Source: Cytophagales bacterium (GTDB taxonomy: Bacteria; Bacteroidota; Bacteroidia; Cytophagales; UBA9547). From it: a DNA stretch of 64,000 nucleotides. A program made the translations under genes and the position numbers. The DNA is taken from contig JAAFIH010000024.1 in assembly GCA_013297755.1 (NCBI GenBank), forward strand, positions 1 to 64,000, in the 5' to 3' direction. Under the pieces are notes generated by a model, which searched no databases, was not told where the DNA came from, and saw only the letters and a program-made list of their open reading frames with translations. Positions 53,286 through 62,673 of the stretch are shown here, piece after piece. The number at the start of each line of letters is the position of its first letter. The stretch's first letter is position 1.

Positions 53286-55961
53286 ATGAAAAGAAGAGAT
53301 TTTATTACACAATCTTCGATGGGTTTTGTAACTGCTGGTGCCGTTTTATCAGGTTTAGAGGCTGAAGCAAAAAGTAAAGAAATGGCTTCAACTTCAAAGT
53401 ATTTTTCAGAAAATAATACTTTTGCATTACCCAAAAATAAAGAGATAATGCGTAGTTTGGATAAAGCTAGAAGTGGCGTTCATATAGGTGGTATTGGTGC
53501 TGGTGGTGCCGAACTCAGAAAAGATGGCATTTTCTATAATTGGAGTATCATGAACAATGCTCCAAAAGGTACAGGACGTTTTTATAGCCACAATGTCAAA
53601 GAAAAAATGGTTGAATCAGAACGCACATTATATCCCAATCAAGATGATTATGTGTTATTTTTTATAGTTAGATATAAATCCGAGAGCGGTGAGCAAAAAA
53701 TGAAAATCTTACAAATAGATGAAGGTTTCAAAGTTGCTGGAGTTGATATGCACGTATATGAATTTCCGTGGATGAGTGGTATCGAACAAATTGAATATAA
53801 TGCTACTTTTCCTACTACAGCGCTTAAATTTACTGATTCTGAAATGCCTTTTGCTGTTGAAATTACTGCTTGGGCACCATTTATTCCCCATGACATCAAA
53901 AACTCTTCCTTACCTTTAATGTATTTTGATGTCAAAATTACTGATGTTCAAAACCCATTAGAGGTAATGATTACCATGAATGTGAAAAGTTTGGTAGGTT
54001 ATGATACAAAAGAAAAAGTTTGGAAATCGTCTATAAACAAGACTTCAACCTATTTTTCGGCCACTTCTTCGGCCGATTTCAGTCCAAAAGCTAGTTCCTA
54101 TGGCAATATATCATTTGGTTCTATTAATCCTAATACTTCTTACCAATTAGGTTGGGGCCACAGACATCAATACCATGAATGGGTTTTAAGAAATAATGTA
54201 CTAAAAAATACAGATGATACAAACACAGGCAGAAATGGGTTTGACGATAAACTCAATAAAATAAATGGAGATGAGGTTAATTTCAATTCATTGGCTGTTT
54301 CTGGGAAACTAAATAAAGGTAATTCACTAGAAAATACATTTATATTAACATGGAATTTCCCAAATTTATATGACGAATCTGACAAAAATATAATCGGACA
54401 TTATTACTCAAATTTTTTTAATACTTCAGATGAGGTTATGTCTTATGCTATATCAAATTATGCTCAATTAAAAGCTAAAACATATCAATTTCTTACTTCT
54501 TTTTATGATTCTACAGCACCTCAATTTGTATTAAACCAAGTCAATTCTCAATTAAATACATTTATAACTAGTGGAATATTGAGCAAAAAAATGGAATTTG
54601 GGGTTTTGGAGGGTATCACACAACACATGAGCTGGGGGCCAGTGGGCACCACAGATGTCAATATGTATGGTGGCGTAATGGTAAGTAGCTTGTTTCCAGA
54701 GTTGGCCAAATCTACCATGAAAGTTCACAAAATATTACAACTAGAATCTGGCGAAATTCGCCATAGTTTCAAAAAAGGTTTTGCTGAAGCACTTTTGAGT
54801 GTAGCTGGTGTTTCAGATAGACTTGATCTACATGCCCAATATGCAGTGATGGTTTTGAGAGATTTTTTCCTAACAAATGATCTAGCATATTTAAAAGACA
54901 TGTGGCCTTCTGTAAAAAAAGCACTTGATTATACAATATCTAAAAGAGATTTGAATGGCGATAAACAGCCCGACATGACTGGTATCATGAGCAGTTACGA
55001 TAATTTTGCTATGTATGGCATGGCTGCTTACGTGCAATCTCAATGGCTTAGTGCATTGGCAAGTGCTTTAGAAGCGGCCAAAACTTTAAAAGATATTGAT
55101 TTTAGTAAGAAATACACACCAATTTTTGAATCTGGAAAAAAACTTGCAGAGCAAAAATTATGGAATGGAAAGTACTATAGATTGTATAATTCTGACCTCA
55201 AAACTATGAAAACAAAAGATGGTGCTGGCAAAGAAATTATCAAAGACATGGCTGGCGTGGATGAAGGTTGTCTTACAGATCAAATTATTGGTCAGTGGGC
55301 AGCACATTGGTCTGGGCTGGGCGATATATTTGAAACCAATAATAGAAAAACAGCACTAAAAAACATTTTGGAAATGTCCTACAAATCAAATTTTGGACTA
55401 AGAAACTGTGCTTGGCCCGAAGATAAAGGTGGTTTGCATCCCATAGCACCTGATGTGTGGGTAGATCAAGCCAATACTTGCTGGAGTGGAGTGGAACTTT
55501 CTTTTGCATCTTTCTTACTCTATGAAGGATTATACGATGAGGCCTTAAAGGTAATAAAAACGGTTGATGATCGATACATTAAATGTGGGCGTTATTTTGA
55601 TCATCAAGAATTTGGTGGACATTATTTTAGACCCATGGGAGCCTGGGGAATTATAAACGGTCTTTTAGGATTAGGTGTAAATCAAGGAAAATATATATTT
55701 TCTCCCAAATTAAAAGATAATTTTAAACTATTTTTTAGTTTCCCTGGTGGATATGGCAATGTATCGTCCCAAGAAAACAAAGTTTATATAGAAATATTGA
55801 GCGGAGAATTTCAAATTTCCTCACTTCAATTTTCTACAAAATTTGGTAATGCTAAAATAGGAAATCAAATATTCAAAAATGTATCTAAATCTGATAGTTC
55901 TTTATTTGATTTTAAAACTATATTAAAAGTTGCTGAAACGCAAAAAATAGAACTTTCATAA
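53286..55961 (+). CDS. GH116 family glycoside hydrolase (GBA2-like), Tat-exported
   Basis: The 891-residue protein begins with a twin-arginine signal (KRRDFITQSSMGFVTAGAVLSG). The N-terminal beta-sandwich (about 55-330; VHIGGIGAGGAELRKDGIFYNW) and the (alpha/alpha)6 catalytic domain (about 400-830) fit GH116, the non-lysosomal glucosylceramidase family. Candidate catalytic residues are Glu442 (GVLEG, nucleophile) and Asp572 (SSYDNF, acid/base), placed by comparison with the known Thermoanaerobacterium enzyme (441/593). Late motifs are DQIIGQWAAHWSGLG and HYFRPMGAWGII. It likely removes glucose, xylose or similar from glycosides in the periplasm. Confidence 0.88.
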   Translation: MKRRDFITQSSMGFVTAGAVLSGLEAEAKSKEMASTSKYFSENNTFALPKNKEIMRSLDKARSGVHIGGIGAGGAELRKDGIFYNWSIMNNAPKGTGRFYSHNVKEKMVESERTLYPNQDDYVLFFIVRYKSESGEQKMKILQIDEGFKVAGVDMHVYEFPWMSGIEQIEYNATFPTTALKFTDSEMPFAVEITAWAPFIPHDIKNSSLPLMYFDVKITDVQNPLEVMITMNVKSLVGYDTKEKVWKSSINKTSTYFSATSSADFSPKASSYGNISFGSINPNTSYQLGWGHRHQYHEWVLRNNVLKNTDDTNTGRNGFDDKLNKINGDEVNFNSLAVSGKLNKGNSLENTFILTWNFPNLYDESDKNIIGHYYSNFFNTSDEVMSYAISNYAQLKAKTYQFLTSFYDSTAPQFVLNQVNSQLNTFITSGILSKKMEFGVLEGITQHMSWGPVGTTDVNMYGGVMVSSLFPELAKSTMKVHKILQLESGEIRHSFKKGFAEALLSVAGVSDRLDLHAQYAVMVLRDFFLTNDLAYLKDMWPSVKKALDYTISKRDLNGDKQPDMTGIMSSYDNFAMYGMAAYVQSQWLSALASALEAAKTLKDIDFSKKYTPIFESGKKLAEQKLWNGKYYRLYNSDLKTMKTKDGAGKEIIKDMAGVDEGCLTDQIIGQWAAHWSGLGDIFETNNRKTALKNILEMSYKSNFGLRNCAWPEDKGGLHPIAPDVWVDQANTCWSGVELSFASFLLYEGLYDEALKVIKTVDDRYIKCGRYFDHQEFGGHYFRPMGAWGIINGLLGLGVNQGKYIFSPKLKDNFKLFFSFPGGYGNVSSQENKVYIEILSGEFQISSLQFSTKFGNAKIGNQIFKNVSKSDSSLFDFKTILKVAETQKIELS

Positions 55962-55970
55962 CAAATATTT

Positions 55971-56002
55971 GGGGGATTATTCCTTTAAAATCCCCCTTTT
56001 TT
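55971..56002 (+). terminator. Terminator after the GH116 gene
   Basis: GGGGGATT (55971-55978) pairs with AATCCCCC (55989-55996), followed by six Ts. It also separates the convergent fur-like gene. Confidence 0.85.
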
Positions 56003-56027
56003 GATACCTTTTTCTGTTATACTAAAA

Positions 56028-56495
56028 TTATTTGCCTTTTTTATTAGGGCAGTTTTCAATTTTGCATTGGCCATAGAGTATAAATGAATGGTGCATAATC
56101 TTAGTATTAAAAACCTCTTCTATCATAGCTTGTGTATTTTGTAATCTAGGGTCACAAAATTCTTTTACCAAATGACAATCCACACAAATCATGTGATCAT
56201 GTTGTTTGTTTCCGTAAGATTTTTCAAATTGTGCTTGATTTTTTCCAAATTGATGTTTTGTTACAAGATTACAATCCATAAAAATTTCTAAAGTATTGTA
56301 TACAGTAGCTCTACTTACTCTATAATTTTTATTTTTCATGCTTACATACAGCATTTCTACATCAAAATGGTCGCTTCTAAAGTAGATTTCTTCTAAAATT
56401 GCAAACCTTTCAGGCGTTTTTCTGAGTTCTTTTTTTTCCAAATAAGCGGTAAGTACTTTTTTTACTTCTTCTATTATTTTTGGATCAGTAACCAT
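56028..56495 (-). CDS. Fur-family metal-responsive repressor
   Basis: The 155-residue protein has the winged-helix DNA-binding half (about 15-85: [15 protein letters not shown]...[18 protein letters not shown]) and the dimerisation half with [15 protein letters not shown] (metal site) and a second Cys pair, CKIENC, for structural zinc. It controls iron or peroxide response genes as Fur or PerR; the residues seen do not decide which. It is the last of three consecutive minus-strand genes (DUF502, DUF2147, Fur). Confidence 0.93.
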   Translation of the reverse strand: MVTDPKIIEEVKKVLTAYLEKKELRKTPERFAILEEIYFRSDHFDVEMLYVSMKNKNYRVSRATVYNTLEIFMDCNLVTKHQFGKNQAQFEKSYGNKQHDHMICVDCHLVKEFCDPRLQNTQAMIEEVFNTKIMHHSFILYGQCKIENCPNKKGK

Positions 56496-56559
56496 AATAA
56501 TTATTTTTTATCTCAATTTCAGTAATATAACAAATAAAACCACGAAAATAAATGTGGCA

Positions 56560-56976
56560 TTATTTTACTTTTTCAAAAAATTCGGTTCTTCCCAAGAGTG
56601 AAATTCCAAGAAAACCTCTAATTTTTAAATTTTCATTTTCCATCCACATTTTACAACTATAGGTTTTGCCACTTTCTGGGTCATAAATTTCTCCATCTAT
56701 GTATTCATTGTTATTCTTATTAAACTTAAAATTTTTCATTATTTCCATACCAATCACTTGCTTAGACCTCAAAGCAGGATTAGGATTTAGGGTATCTTTT
56801 CTTGGATTTTTTCCTTCTAATACTTTTCCAAAAAATAAATTATTTCGTGTAGTTATTTCAATTTTGCCATCCTTTTTGGGTGTCCAATAGATACCAACAA
56901 CTTTGTTTGGATTTTGCTGACCAAAACTTATTATAGAGCAAAACAACAAAGTAATAATATAAGATATTTTATTCAT
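56560..56976 (-). CDS. Secreted DUF2147 protein
   Basis: The 138-residue protein has a signal peptide (1-19, ending SFGQ) and the DUF2147 body: VVGIYWTPKKDGKIEIT, GKNPRKDTLNPNPALRSKQVIG, DGEIYDPESGKTYSCKMW and IRGFLGISLLGRTEFF. This is a beta-barrel family of unknown function. It lies between DUF502 (28 bp) and Fur (64 bp) genes. Confidence 0.9.
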   Translation of the reverse strand: MNKISYIITLLFCSIISFGQQNPNKVVGIYWTPKKDGKIEITTRNNLFFGKVLEGKNPRKDTLNPNPALRSKQVIGMEIMKNFKFNKNNNEYIDGEIYDPESGKTYSCKMWMENENLKIRGFLGISLLGRTEFFEKVK

Positions 56977-57004
56977 TCGTATTTATTTATAATTTTTTTA
57001 AAAA

Positions 57005-57562
57005 CTATCCTGTAATTCCTCCTGATACTACAAATTTCATGGCATCAGATACCGAAATCGAAATGACTTCTATGGATGATTCGGCAACTATAAATACATT
57101 GCCAGTTATACCATAACTATCTGGTACATAGACTGCTACCATGCCAGTAACTCCCATTTTGCTGAGGTCTGTTTCTGTTACAAAACCTATTCTTTTTACT
57201 TTACCTTCTGTGTCTAATTTTACCAAAACTGCGTTCTTGAACTTATTGCTGCCGCCACCAAAAGCTGTAACTACATCTTTCAATGATTTATAAATTACAT
57301 TGATGACAGGTATTTTTTCTAATAAATTTAATAAAAATTCTATCAATGGTTTTGAAAATAAATTACTTGCTACATAACCCAACAATGTAACAGAACTTAC
57401 TATAATCAGCATACCTATGCCAGGAATCTCAATAGGAATCAATCCATCAATCCACTTAAAAGATACGACCAATATATAAAAAGTTACAAAAATGGGGGCA
57501 ACCAACAATAATCCACTAATAAAATATGAAATAAACTTACGAACAAAACTATTGGATTGCAT
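57005..57562 (-). CDS. DUF502 membrane protein
   Basis: The 185-residue protein has two N-terminal spans (about 10-33 and 47-66) and a C-terminal domain with LLEKIPVINVIYKSLKDVVTAF and RIGFVTE..., the DUF502 markers. The function of the family is unknown in bacteria (plant relatives are the COV proteins). It probably shares a transcript with DUF2147 downstream. Confidence 0.9.
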   Translation of the reverse strand: MQSNSFVRKFISYFISGLLLVAPIFVTFYILVVSFKWIDGLIPIEIPGIGMLIIVSSVTLLGYVASNLFSKPLIEFLLNLLEKIPVINVIYKSLKDVVTAFGGGSNKFKNAVLVKLDTEGKVKRIGFVTETDLSKMGVTGMVAVYVPDSYGITGNVFIVAESSIEVISISVSDAMKFVVSGGITG

Positions 57563-57717
57563 CTTTTAACTTAATAATATTTCAAATGTACTAAATTTTG
57601 AATATTTTATATTTAAAATTATAAAATAATAAGTTGTTGTAATTTTTGGGAAATTTAATAAAAAAAAGAAAAATAATTTTCCCTTTACTTAAAAATATAA
57701 AATTTTAGTAATTTTAT

Positions 57718-58362
57718 TTATAAAGCCTTCAACAATTTAATTACATCCCCAGGACTTTGGCTTGCAAATACAAAATTGCCTGCCACTAAAGCATCTGCAC
57801 CAGCATTTTTTAGCCATTTACCAGTTTCCAAATTTACACCCCCATCTATTTCAATCAATGTTTTGGCGTTTTTTTGTATAATAAGATTTTTAAGTTTTTC
57901 GGTTTTTTCTACTGTTTGATTTATGAATTTTTGTCCACCAAATCCTGGATTTACCGACATTAATATAACCAAATCTATTTCAGTAATAATGTCTTCTAGT
58001 TGATTTATAGATGTATGAGGATTGATGGCCACTCCAGCTTTGCAACCCAATTCTTTTATTTGCTGTACTGTTCTGTGCAAATGTGGACAGGCTTCTATAT
58101 GCACTGAAAGGTGACTAGCACCCGCTTTTTTGAAATTATCTAGGTATTTTTCTGGGTTCACTATCATCAAATGGACATCTAGAGGCTTTTTGGCATGTTT
58201 GGCTACTGCCTCACATACAGGTAATCCAAATGAAATATTTGGTACAAAACTACCATCCATGATGTCTACATGAATCCAATCAGCTATACTATTATTCAAC
58301 ATTTCTACATCACGTTGAAGATTGGCAAAATCGGCTGAAAGTATAGATGGAGAAACGAGCAT
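57718..58362 (-). CDS. rpe: Ribulose-phosphate 3-epimerase
   Basis: This enzyme interconverts ribulose-5-phosphate and xylulose-5-phosphate. The 214-residue TIM barrel shows SPSILSADFANL, metal-site residues in HVDIMDGSFVPNISFG (His31, Asp33), LDVHLMI, MSVNPGFGGQKFI and EIDGGVN. Length and motifs are standard. A heptamer repeat tract begins 5 bp upstream of its start codon. Confidence 0.96.
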   Translation of the reverse strand: MLVSPSILSADFANLQRDVEMLNNSIADWIHVDIMDGSFVPNISFGLPVCEAVAKHAKKPLDVHLMIVNPEKYLDNFKKAGASHLSVHIEACPHLHRTVQQIKELGCKAGVAINPHTSINQLEDIITEIDLVILMSVNPGFGGQKFINQTVEKTEKLKNLIIQKNAKTLIEIDGGVNLETGKWLKNAGADALVAGNFVFASQSPGDVIKLLKAL

Positions 58363-58366
58363 TTTT

Positions 58367-58409
58367 TAATTATTGATTATTGATTATTGATTATTAATTA
58401 TTGATTATG
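58367..58409. repeat. Heptamer tandem repeat (TTATTGA) at the rpe start
   Basis: Six near-exact 7-bp units (ATTGATT...), one with A for G, occupy the leader directly upstream of the rpe start codon. Changes in copy number would alter the leader. Confidence 0.8.
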
Positions 58410-58529
58410 AAAATAGCTAGACAACAAATGTTTATAGTAGTTATTAATTACTAAAAGAATAATACAAAAAACAAAAGAAGTAATATTTTTATAAAATACT
58501 ACTTCTTTTGAAATTCATTTTATTATTTC

Positions 58530-60158
58530 TTAGAAAGCCATTTTCTTTTTCATAAATTTGTAGTTTTCATCATTAGGATTTATGGCTCCTATTTTTTTCC
58601 ACATTTCTACTGATTTAGGAATTTGCTTTGTATTCAAGTAGTAAGCTCCCATATAGGTATATCCTTTAATGATATCATCCTTATATTTTGTAGCATCTTT
58701 GGCAGTGGCTACCTCTATATATTTTTCATAAAAAGGTACTGCTCCACCCGTTTTTCGATCTGTATCTATACTTTCGTTGCTGTAGGCTCTCCATTTGTGT
58801 CCTAAAACTTCGTCTGGTTTTTGAATTAATACTTTTTTGAAAACAGAATCTGCTAAGGCATATTCTTTTGCAAAATAGTGAGCTTTGCCCCAAGTAAGTA
58901 AATCATTCAATCCTGGTTTTTTGTATTTGTAATATTTTGTATAGTATTCAGCAGCTTTTTTGTACTTTTTTTTGTCATTAGCTATTTTAGCTAAATCATT
59001 AAAAATCTCAAATCTTGTAGTATCTTTTGCATAAGATTTTAATAAAAATTGAGCTCCTAAGGAGTCGTTTCCAACTTTATTATATAATTTTCCATAGTAT
59101 TCATAATCAAGATTAATTCGTTTTGTGGTATCTTTGGCTGTTAGTTCAAAGAATTTTTGAATCTGAACAAGCCCATTGCTAAAATTAGATTTTGCCGTTA
59201 GGGTGTCTTTGGTTGTATTTCCTAATTCGTAATTGCTATATGCTGATAACCTATATAAAATTCTATCATTGCTATTTTCTGCCAAAAGCAACTTTATTTG
59301 TTCTAAAGCTCCAGTATAATCTTCGTTTTTGAAACTCATGGTGGCAAATCTGGATTTTGACTTATAGTTACCATCCGACATTCCCAAATATTTTTTATAC
59401 TCAGCAGGGGCTTGTGGCCTGTATTGTTTTAACTTAAAATATAGTTCTGCCCTTTCTCTATAAGCAGGCGAATATGCAGCATCTACTTCTATTCCTTTGT
59501 TGTAATATTTTAAAGCTTCTTCGTAATTTTTTGCTTGCAAATAAATTTTACCAGTTTTTATGTGTGCTTTGGCAAGTTTAGGGTCTTGAGCCAACACACT
59601 ATTATATTGTTTTACAGCTCTAGTTGCACTTCCATCGTCTGCTATCAAATAAGCATCGCCTAGTGCTAACATATAATCTGTATTTTTGGGAGCTAGTTTT
59701 ACAGCATTTTCAAACTGAAAGGTGGCCAATTGAATATCTTTTTTGCCTTTATACAAATAGGCTTCTCCAGTTTTATAAAAAACTTGCGCATTTTTACCTT
59801 TAGCAAGATCAGAAGCCATTTTGAATTTTTGTGCTGAAACATCCCAATTTCCTTGAAGATAAATAATTGCACCTTGACCAACATAGTTCAAAGGATTTTT
59901 TGGGTCTAAACTTATGCCTTTATTAAAATAAGTCATGGCGCTATCCAAAGATTCTGTTGCTGAGGTATCTAATTGGCTCATTTTGATATAAAAATCGCCT
60001 TTGGCATACATATTTTCTGCATTTTCAGGCAAACTAAGAACACTTTTGCGAGCATTTGCATATTGTTCCATATCTATAAAACGACTAACTTCTGAAATAT
60101 TCTGGGCTTGTATCGAAATTGTAATTAATACTGAAAGTAATAAAATCTTATTAAACAT
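58530..60158 (-). CDS. Exported TPR-repeat protein
   Basis: The 542-residue protein has a signal peptide (1-18, ending ISIQA) and at least eight tetratricopeptide-like repeats over the rest, e.g. AKAHIKTGKIYLQAKNYEEALKYYNKGIEVD-type helices near residues 190-230 and KKYKKAAEYYTKYYKYK near 395. It is a periplasmic or outer-membrane-associated scaffold. Similar proteins sit near PstS-like and TonB-system genes in Bacteroidota, and here a PstS-like gene lies about 1.2 kb away on the opposite strand. Confidence 0.9.
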   Translation of the reverse strand: MFNKILLLSVLITISIQAQNISEVSRFIDMEQYANARKSVLSLPENAENMYAKGDFYIKMSQLDTSATESLDSAMTYFNKGISLDPKNPLNYVGQGAIIYLQGNWDVSAQKFKMASDLAKGKNAQVFYKTGEAYLYKGKKDIQLATFQFENAVKLAPKNTDYMLALGDAYLIADDGSATRAVKQYNSVLAQDPKLAKAHIKTGKIYLQAKNYEEALKYYNKGIEVDAAYSPAYRERAELYFKLKQYRPQAPAEYKKYLGMSDGNYKSKSRFATMSFKNEDYTGALEQIKLLLAENSNDRILYRLSAYSNYELGNTTKDTLTAKSNFSNGLVQIQKFFELTAKDTTKRINLDYEYYGKLYNKVGNDSLGAQFLLKSYAKDTTRFEIFNDLAKIANDKKKYKKAAEYYTKYYKYKKPGLNDLLTWGKAHYFAKEYALADSVFKKVLIQKPDEVLGHKWRAYSNESIDTDRKTGGAVPFYEKYIEVATAKDATKYKDDIIKGYTYMGAYYLNTKQIPKSVEMWKKIGAINPNDENYKFMKKKMAF

Positions 60159-60395
60159 ATTTTTTTGGTTTGAATTTGCAAATTTAACGAAACAATTTCA
60201 TTAATGTTATAAAATAAAGAGTTTCGTTAAAATATTTTTTCATTACAAAAAATAGAATTTGTTGAACAAAATCAACTATATCTACATTCAATCTTTGTTT
60301 TCTATTCAATTGATTTGTATCGCCAAAAAAAATATTTATTCAAATAATTCATTTATTATACAACAGCAATAATTATATTTTTTTAATAATTTTGG

Positions 60396-60424
60396 TTGCA
60401 TTTAAAATATAAATTGTACTTTCG
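60396..60424 (+). promoter_or_regulatory. Putative promoter of the MlaD/PstS-like pair
   Basis: TTG (60396-60398), 18 nt, then TACTTTCG (60417-60424), one base off the TAnnTTTG element, ends 23 nt before the GTG start codon. Confidence 0.45.
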
Positions 60425-60447
60425 TACCATATTCAATATTCAATAAA

Positions 60448-61371
60448 GTGTCGATTCATAAGGAAACCAAAGTAGCTATATTTGTCATTATTGCAGGCAC
60501 AATGTTATACATGGGCTTTAATTTTTTGAAAGGGGTTGATTTTTTGTCCTCCACCAAACGCTACTATGCCAATTACCCTGATGTTATGGGGCTTACAGTA
60601 TCCAATCCTGTCATTGTTAATGGATTAACGGTGGGTAGAGTAAGCGATATTTCTATAACTGAGGATTCGGCTCATACCCTAAAAGTAACGATTGATGTAA
60701 GAAAAGATGTTTCTCTAGGCGACTCTTCTTTGGCCATAATAGCAAATCAAGGATTGCTAGGCGGCAAAGCTATTGTACTTAAAATACACCATCCCGAAAA
60801 ACCATTGCCCAACAAATCTTTGCTTATTTCTCAAACTGAGGTAAGTATGATGGATAAATTGAGTACCAAAACTGACCCAATTCTCAATAATTTTAATACC
60901 TCATTGATCAAAGTTAATGAGATAATGAATGAAAAAAATATGCAAACCATTTCTAAAATATTAACCAATTTAGAACTTTCCACAAAAGCATTACAAACTA
61001 TGATTAGTAATAATGACAAAAAAATAGGAGCTGTAATGCAAAATGTTCAAAATCTATCAAGTTCGATTGTAGAAACCGAAAAAATGATAAAACCTATACT
61101 TTCTAAAACAAGCACTTTTGCAGATTCTCTTAACAAAATGCAGTTGGCAGCCGCTGTCAATCAGACCAACAAAGCTATGGCCGAACTGAATAAAACGATT
61201 CAAAATATCAATGCAGGAAAAGGTTCAGCAGGAAAATTGCTAAACGATGATTCTTTGTATATTAATCTAAACAACTCTGCCAAAGATTTGGATAAGTTGA
61301 TGATAGATATGCGCGAAAACCCAAAAAGGTATGTTCATTTTTCTGTTTTTGGAAGAAAAGACAAAAAATAA
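60448..61371 (+). CDS. MlaD/MCE-family lipid-transport protein
   Basis: The 307-residue protein starts with GTG (GTG TCG ATT CAT AAG), no ATG being available in a better place. It has one N-terminal span (about 9-26), the MCE domain (about 37-115: DVMGLTVSNPVIVNGLTVGRVSDI ... DSSLAIIANQGLLGGKAIVL), then a long coiled coil (about 130-290). MCE proteins carry phospholipids between inner and outer membranes with an ABC transporter (MlaE/F), absent here. It is translationally close to the downstream lipoprotein gene (3 bp). Confidence 0.92.
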   Translation: MSIHKETKVAIFVIIAGTMLYMGFNFLKGVDFLSSTKRYYANYPDVMGLTVSNPVIVNGLTVGRVSDISITEDSAHTLKVTIDVRKDVSLGDSSLAIIANQGLLGGKAIVLKIHHPEKPLPNKSLLISQTEVSMMDKLSTKTDPILNNFNTSLIKVNEIMNEKNMQTISKILTNLELSTKALQTMISNNDKKIGAVMQNVQNLSSSIVETEKMIKPILSKTSTFADSLNKMQLAAAVNQTNKAMAELNKTIQNINAGKGSAGKLLNDDSLYINLNNSAKDLDKLMIDMRENPKRYVHFSVFGRKDKK

Positions 61372-61374
61372 AGT

Positions 61375-62316
61375 ATGAAAAATATCCTTTACATCTTTAT
61401 ATTATTATTTGGAAGTTTGCTGTTTTATTGTTCTCAAAAAAAAAATAAAGCAACTGATACTGCCACGTATGGCGAAATAAACATTGCCGCAGACGAATCT
61501 TTTAAACCCATCATTGAAGCTCAGTTGGGCGTTTTTGGTTCTGAATATTACAATGCCAAAATAAATACTTTTTATTTATCAGAAGGTCGAGCCTTTCAAA
61601 AATTAATAAGAGATAGTGTTCGACTAATTGTGGTATCTCGAAAACCCAACGACAACGAATTAAATTATTTTAAATCTCAAAAAATTGTACCCAAAATTAA
61701 TAAAATTGCCACAGATGCAGTAGCCCTCATTGTGGCAAAATCCAATACAGATTCCCTCCTGACCATGTCTCAATTATCCAAAATAATGACAGGCCAAATC
61801 AGCCAATGGAATGAAATAAATAAAAATAGCAAACTGAACAATATTGGAATCGTTTTCGACAACAACAATTCTAGCAATTTACAACTCTTAAAATCGATAT
61901 TTAATCTTACCACATTTACATCTAATGTGGCTTCGGCAGGCAGCAACGAAAAAGTAATTGATTTTTTGCAGTCCAACCCAAACACTATTGGTGTGATTGG
62001 AGCAAACTGGATTAGCGATACAGACGACCCTGAAGTGAAACAATTTCTAAAGAAAATAAGAATTATTGCCATATCTTCTAAAGAAAATCCAACCCAAAAA
62101 GACTATATCTCGCCCTATCAAGGTGAAGTTTTTCTCAAAAATTATCCACTTAGTAGAGATATTTATACTATAAGCCGTGAATCACGTACTGGTTTGGGAA
62201 CTGGTTTCAATGCCTTTATCATGGGCGAGCGTGGCCAACGCATTATTTTAAAAGCAGGGCTTGTACCTGCAATTATGCCTTATAGAGAAATAGTTATTAA
62301 AAAGGGTATGCCTTAA
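61375..62316 (+). CDS. PstS-like substrate-binding lipoprotein
   Basis: The 313-residue protein has a lipobox (LLFYC, Cys19) and a PstS/SBP_bac-like fold: GEINIAADESFKPIIEAQL, KIATDAVALIVAKSN, IMTGQISQWNEI and RTGLGTGFNAFIMGERGQRIILKAGLVPA. It should bind phosphate or a similar oxyanion at the membrane. No pstCAB permease genes are adjacent, and many Bacteroidota encode such orphan PstS-like proteins. It is in an operon with the MlaD-like gene. Confidence 0.9.
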   Translation: MKNILYIFILLFGSLLFYCSQKKNKATDTATYGEINIAADESFKPIIEAQLGVFGSEYYNAKINTFYLSEGRAFQKLIRDSVRLIVVSRKPNDNELNYFKSQKIVPKINKIATDAVALIVAKSNTDSLLTMSQLSKIMTGQISQWNEINKNSKLNNIGIVFDNNNSSNLQLLKSIFNLTTFTSNVASAGSNEKVIDFLQSNPNTIGVIGANWISDTDDPEVKQFLKKIRIIAISSKENPTQKDYISPYQGEVFLKNYPLSRDIYTISRESRTGLGTGFNAFIMGERGQRIILKAGLVPAIMPYREIVIKKGMP

Positions 62317-62365
62317 TTCTAAGTTCTTTAATTTTTATATTTTAATTTTTTAAATTTAAAAACAT

Positions 62366-62404
62366 AAAAAAAGCCATTCATTATATCAATGATGGCTTTT
62401 TTTA
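62366..62404. terminator. Bidirectional terminator after the PstS-like gene
   Basis: AAAAAAGCCAT (62367-62377) pairs with ATGGCTTTTTT (62392-62402), extended by CATT/AATG with one bulged T. Strong A- and T-runs on both sides serve genes converging here. Confidence 0.9.
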
Positions 62405-62532
62405 ATGTTATATCAAACCGAAAAATTAAGATTACATTCCTATAATTTTTCTCCCACTTGGGGAAAAATTAAAAGAAGGGTTTAAAATAAAATTGTAATA
62501 TTTGTTTTTCGGTTCAAAATAATCATTCAGAA

Positions 62533-62640
62533 TTAACCTTTTATATCATGCACATTTTTACTCCACATTTTGTTTGGAAGCAGCCAGGGCGATACAATAG
62601 CTAAAGCAAACATAGCAATAATAACAAATAACATCAACAT
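62533..62640 (-). CDS. 35-residue membrane peptide upstream of sucC region
   Basis: From the ATG at 62640-62638 the frame reads MLMLFVIIAMFALAIVSPWLL..., then PNKMWSKNVHDIKG, ending at TAA 62535-62533. One hydrophobic span is followed by a polar tail with a basic MWSK. It lies 33 bp downstream of the sucC stop, on the same strand, so it may be cotranscribed. The family is unknown. Hydrophobicity and clean ends support it, nothing else. Confidence 0.5.
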   Translation of the reverse strand: MLMLFVIIAMFALAIVSPWLLPNKMWSKNVHDIKG

Positions 62641-62673
62641 AAGTGTATAAATTTTAAAGTGTTAATTAAATTT

